Shown here one piece after another: positions 4,267 to 6,213 of a DNA stretch of 6,213 bases. Each line of letters starts with the position of its first letter. The stretch's first letter is position 1. The notes under the pieces were generated by a model, which saw only the letters and a list, made by a program, of their open reading frames with translations, did no database searches and was not told where the DNA came from. Position numbers and translations under genes: made by a program. This stretch comes from Hyphomicrobiales bacterium (lineage in GTDB: Bacteria > Pseudomonadota > Alphaproteobacteria > Rhizobiales > Xanthobacteraceae), in the NCBI GenBank assembly GCA_023266695.1, contig JAHFPO010000131.1, positions 1 through 6,213 of the forward strand, in the 5' to 3' direction.

Positions 4267-6213
4267 TCAGGCTTCGGCGGGGCGCATGCCGAGGGCGCGG
4301 ATTTTCTCGGCAACGGCGGGATTGCGCAGGGCGGCGAGAAAGGCCTTGACCGCCGGCCGTTCGCGGCGGCTCTCGACCAGCAGAAAATCATAGTTCTCGG
4401 GGGTGAGCGACAGGAAGCCGAGGCCATAGAGCCGGGCGACCGATTCGATCGCAACTCCCCAATCGGCGCGGCCCTGCGCCACCGCGGCCGCGACCGCGTT
4501 GTGAGAGCGCGGTTGATTGCCGTAGCCCGCCGGGCGCGCTCCGGCGATCAGCTTGTCGATCAGCACGCGGGTGCCGGCACCGGCATTACGGTTCACCATC
4601 AGGCAGGCGGGATCGGCGAGCGCCGCCTTGAGCGCTTGCTCGGGCTTCTTGCCCTCGAAGCGCCGGTCGCCGGCGCGAAAGACGATGCCCTGCATGCGCT
4701 GCCAGCCGGGGACGAGCGCCAGGCCGGGCGCCAGGAGATGCTCATTATATTTGCCGGTTTCGGGATTGATGAGATGCACGGGTGCGAGATCGCACTCGCC
4801 GCGGCGGGCGGCAGCGACGCCGCCGAGGCTTCCAACCGCGATCCGGCGCGCACTCAGGCCCTCCTCCGCGAGCTCGCCGAGCACGACGTCGAGCGCGACG
4901 CAATGGCTGCCGGTGATGACGAGATCGGGAATGCGCGCGGTCTTGCCCAAAAGCGTGACCGGGGTGCGGGTGCCGGCATCGAGCGCCCCCGCCAGCGCAT
5001 CGACTTCGAGAAAGCCGTCGGCCTCCGAGAAGGTCGTGACCGCGCCCGAACCCTTGGCGATCGGAAAGGCGACCGGGCCGTCCTCGCCTGCGACCAGCGC
5101 CACCAATACGAATTCCTTGCGTCCCATTTCGGACGGCATTCGCACCGGCACCGTCGCCTCGACGGTCGCGGCGGCAGCGGGCGGCAGGCCGGCATAGGCG
5201 CGCAGCACCGGCGCCACATAGGCGTGGAAAGTGAAAATCGCCGAGGTGGGAAAGCCCGGCAGCACCACCACCGGCTTTGTGCCGATGACGGCGAGACAGA
5301 GCGGCTTGCCGGGCTTTAGCGCCACGCCATGCACGAGGATGCCGGGCTTGCCGAGCCTCGACACGACGCGGTGGGAGAGATCACCAGCACCTTTGGAAGT
5401 GCCGCCGGAGAGCACGACGAGATCGCAACTCTCAAGCGCGCGGCGCACCGCTTGTTCGAGCACCGTCTCCTCGTCCGGAAAGGCGCCGAAAGCGACGGCC
5501 TCGCCGCTCGTCTCGATCACCGCCGCCGCGATGATCGCGCCGTTCGAGTCATAAACCGCACCGGGCGGGAGCGGTTTTCCGGGCGCTGTGAGCTCGTCGC
5601 CGGTCGAAAGTACCGCCACCTTCGGCCGCCGCGTGAGCTCGACCTTGTCGAGCCCGCAGGCGGCGAGCATGCCGATCTCGCGCGAGCCGATTAGGGTGCC
5701 GCAGCGCAATAACGTCTCGCCGCGGGCGATGTCCGAGCCCGCGTGCGAAACGAACTGTCCGGGTGCCGCGGCACGGCGGAGATCGATCGCGGGGCCGTCG
5801 CCGCCCTCGATGAGATCGGTCCATTCGATCATCACCACGCTGTCGGCGCCGCGCGGCACAACACCGCCGGTGGCGATGGCGGTGGCGGTGCCCGGGGTGA
5901 CTGCGAGCTTCGGCGCCACGCCGCAGGTGAGCACTTCGGAATTGAGCGAGAGACGGCGCGGCGAGCCGTCTCTCGCGCCGACAGTGTCGGCCGCACGCAC
6001 CGCAAAGCCGTCGACGTTGGAGCGGTCGAAGGGCGGCGCGTCGATGGGTGCCGGAACATCACGAGCGAGCACCCGGCCGAGCGCCTCGGCGAGCGCGACC
6101 GATTCCGCCGGCAACGGCTTCAACTCGAGATGCCGTTCGAAGCGGGTGCGCGCCTCCTCGGGCGAGACCACTTCGAGGAACTGCTCCTGGCGGGCCGCTT
6201 GCCGGACCGCGTC
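4267..6213 (-). CDS. MoeA-type molybdopterin molybdenumtransferase fused to a periplasmic-binding-protein-like domain (5' end outside window)
   Basis: MoeA inserts molybdate into adenylated molybdopterin to give molybdenum cofactor in the cytoplasm. Counting from the internal GTG at 6171, MoeA motifs are Asp49-Arg-Ser-Asn-Val-Asp-Gly-Phe-Ala (49-57), a Gly-Ala-Asp-Ser-Val-Val segment, Ser-Thr-Gly-Asp-Glu-Leu, Tyr-Asp-Ser-Asn, Ser255-Gly-Gly-Thr-Ser-Lys-Gly-Ala-Gly-Asp264, Lys-Pro-Gly-Lys-Pro and Leu-Pro-Gly-Phe-Pro-Thr-Ser-Ala, so the catalytic part looks intact. From about 418 to 634 a second domain starts with Thr-Gly-Ser-His (Ser422) and contains an Asn-Arg-Asn-Ala-Gly-Ala-Gly-Thr-Arg block. 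This is the PBP-like/LysR-substrate-type module known from MoeA fusions, possibly an oxyanion (molybdate or tungstate) sensor or delivery domain. GTG 6171 is not the true start: the frame stays open to the edge, adding Asp-Ala-Val-Arg-Gln-Ala-Ala-Arg-Gln-Glu-Gln-Phe-Leu-Glu, which reads as genuine family N-terminus. The cytochrome gene follows 43 bp downstream. A moeA symbol is not assigned because the fusion differs from housekeeping MoeA. Confidence 0.9.
   Translation of the reverse strand, partial: DAVRQAARQEQFLEVVSPEEARTRFERHLELKPLPAESVALAEALGRVLARDVPAPIDAPPFDRSNVDGFAVRAADTVGARDGSPRRLSLNSEVLTCGVAPKLAVTPGTATAIATGGVVPRGADSVVMIEWTDLIEGGDGPAIDLRRAAAPGQFVSHAGSDIARGETLLRCGTLIGSREIGMLAACGLDKVELTRRPKVAVLSTGDELTAPGKPLPPGAVYDSNGAIIAAAVIETSGEAVAFGAFPDEETVLEQAVRRALESCDLVVLSGGTSKGAGDLSHRVVSRLGKPGILVHGVALKPGKPLCLAVIGTKPVVVLPGFPTSAIFTFHAYVAPVLRAYAGLPPAAAATVEATVPVRMPSEMGRKEFVLVALVAGEDGPVAFPIAKGSGAVTTFSEADGFLEVDALAGALDAGTRTPVTLLGKTARIPDLVITGSHCVALDVVLGELAEEGLSARRIAVGSLGGVAAARRGECDLAPVHLINPETGKYNEHLLAPGLALVPGWQRMQGIVFRAGDRRFEGKKPEQALKAALADPACLMVNRNAGAGTRVLIDKLIAGARPAGYGNQPRSHNAVAAAVAQGRADWGVAIESVARLYGLGFLSLTPENYDFLLVESRRERPAVKAFLAALRNPAVAEKIRALGMRPAEA

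Noticed and set aside
3844..5319. 491-codon plus-strand open frame spanning the junction of the cytochrome and MoeA genes
   Set aside because: It crosses two well-supported minus-strand genes, has low-complexity charged composition and no convincing ribosome binding site or family resemblance.

Overview
This window looks like a chromosomal segment of a GC-rich Gram-negative bacterium, most probably an alphaproteobacterium of the Hyphomicrobiales type. The grounds are the strongly G/C-ending codons, a periplasmic mitochondrial-type cytochrome c domain, and gene families I remember from that group; no taxonomic marker is present. No tRNA, rRNA, CRISPR array, insertion sequence or phage gene was seen. 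The window is almost fully coding, and the longest non-coding stretch is about 120 bp.

Layout. (1) At the left edge, on the minus strand, a 253-residue biotin/lipoate-ligase-fold protein (12-773) ends in an ATGA overlap with the first five codons of a further downstream gene cut by the window edge. (2) An AT-rich intergenic island (about 774-892) separates it from a divergent plus-strand gene and carries back-to-back -10 elements, a small palindrome and a leader hairpin. (3) The plus-strand gene (893-2923) encodes a 676-residue multi-domain iron-sulfur protein with two ferredoxin-type cysteine blocks, an N-terminal region resembling HdrA of heterodisulfide reductases, a middle region resembling MvhD, and a C-terminal pair of CxxC motifs. 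(4) It converges, with only 4 bp between stop codons, on a minus-strand pair: an exported WD40 propeller fused to a class I cytochrome c (2928-4223), and upstream of that a MoeA-type molybdenum insertase fused to a periplasmic-binding-protein-like domain (4267 to beyond 6213). The 5' end of the last gene lies outside the window.

How the genes may work together. MoeA-type proteins insert molybdenum into molybdopterin. The Fe-S protein looks like an electron carrier or assembly scaffold, and the cytochrome fusion is a periplasmic electron acceptor or donor. From memory, not verified here, the ligase-like protein, a DUF6505-type protein and this kind of Fe-S protein recur beside molybdenum-dependent formate dehydrogenase genes in alphaproteobacteria. 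The inference is an accessory or maturation module for a molybdoenzyme, probably formate dehydrogenase, whose structural genes lie outside this window. The least described parts are the degenerate ligase and the HdrA/MvhD-like Fe-S protein that seems to have lost the catalytic or cofactor motifs of its relatives.
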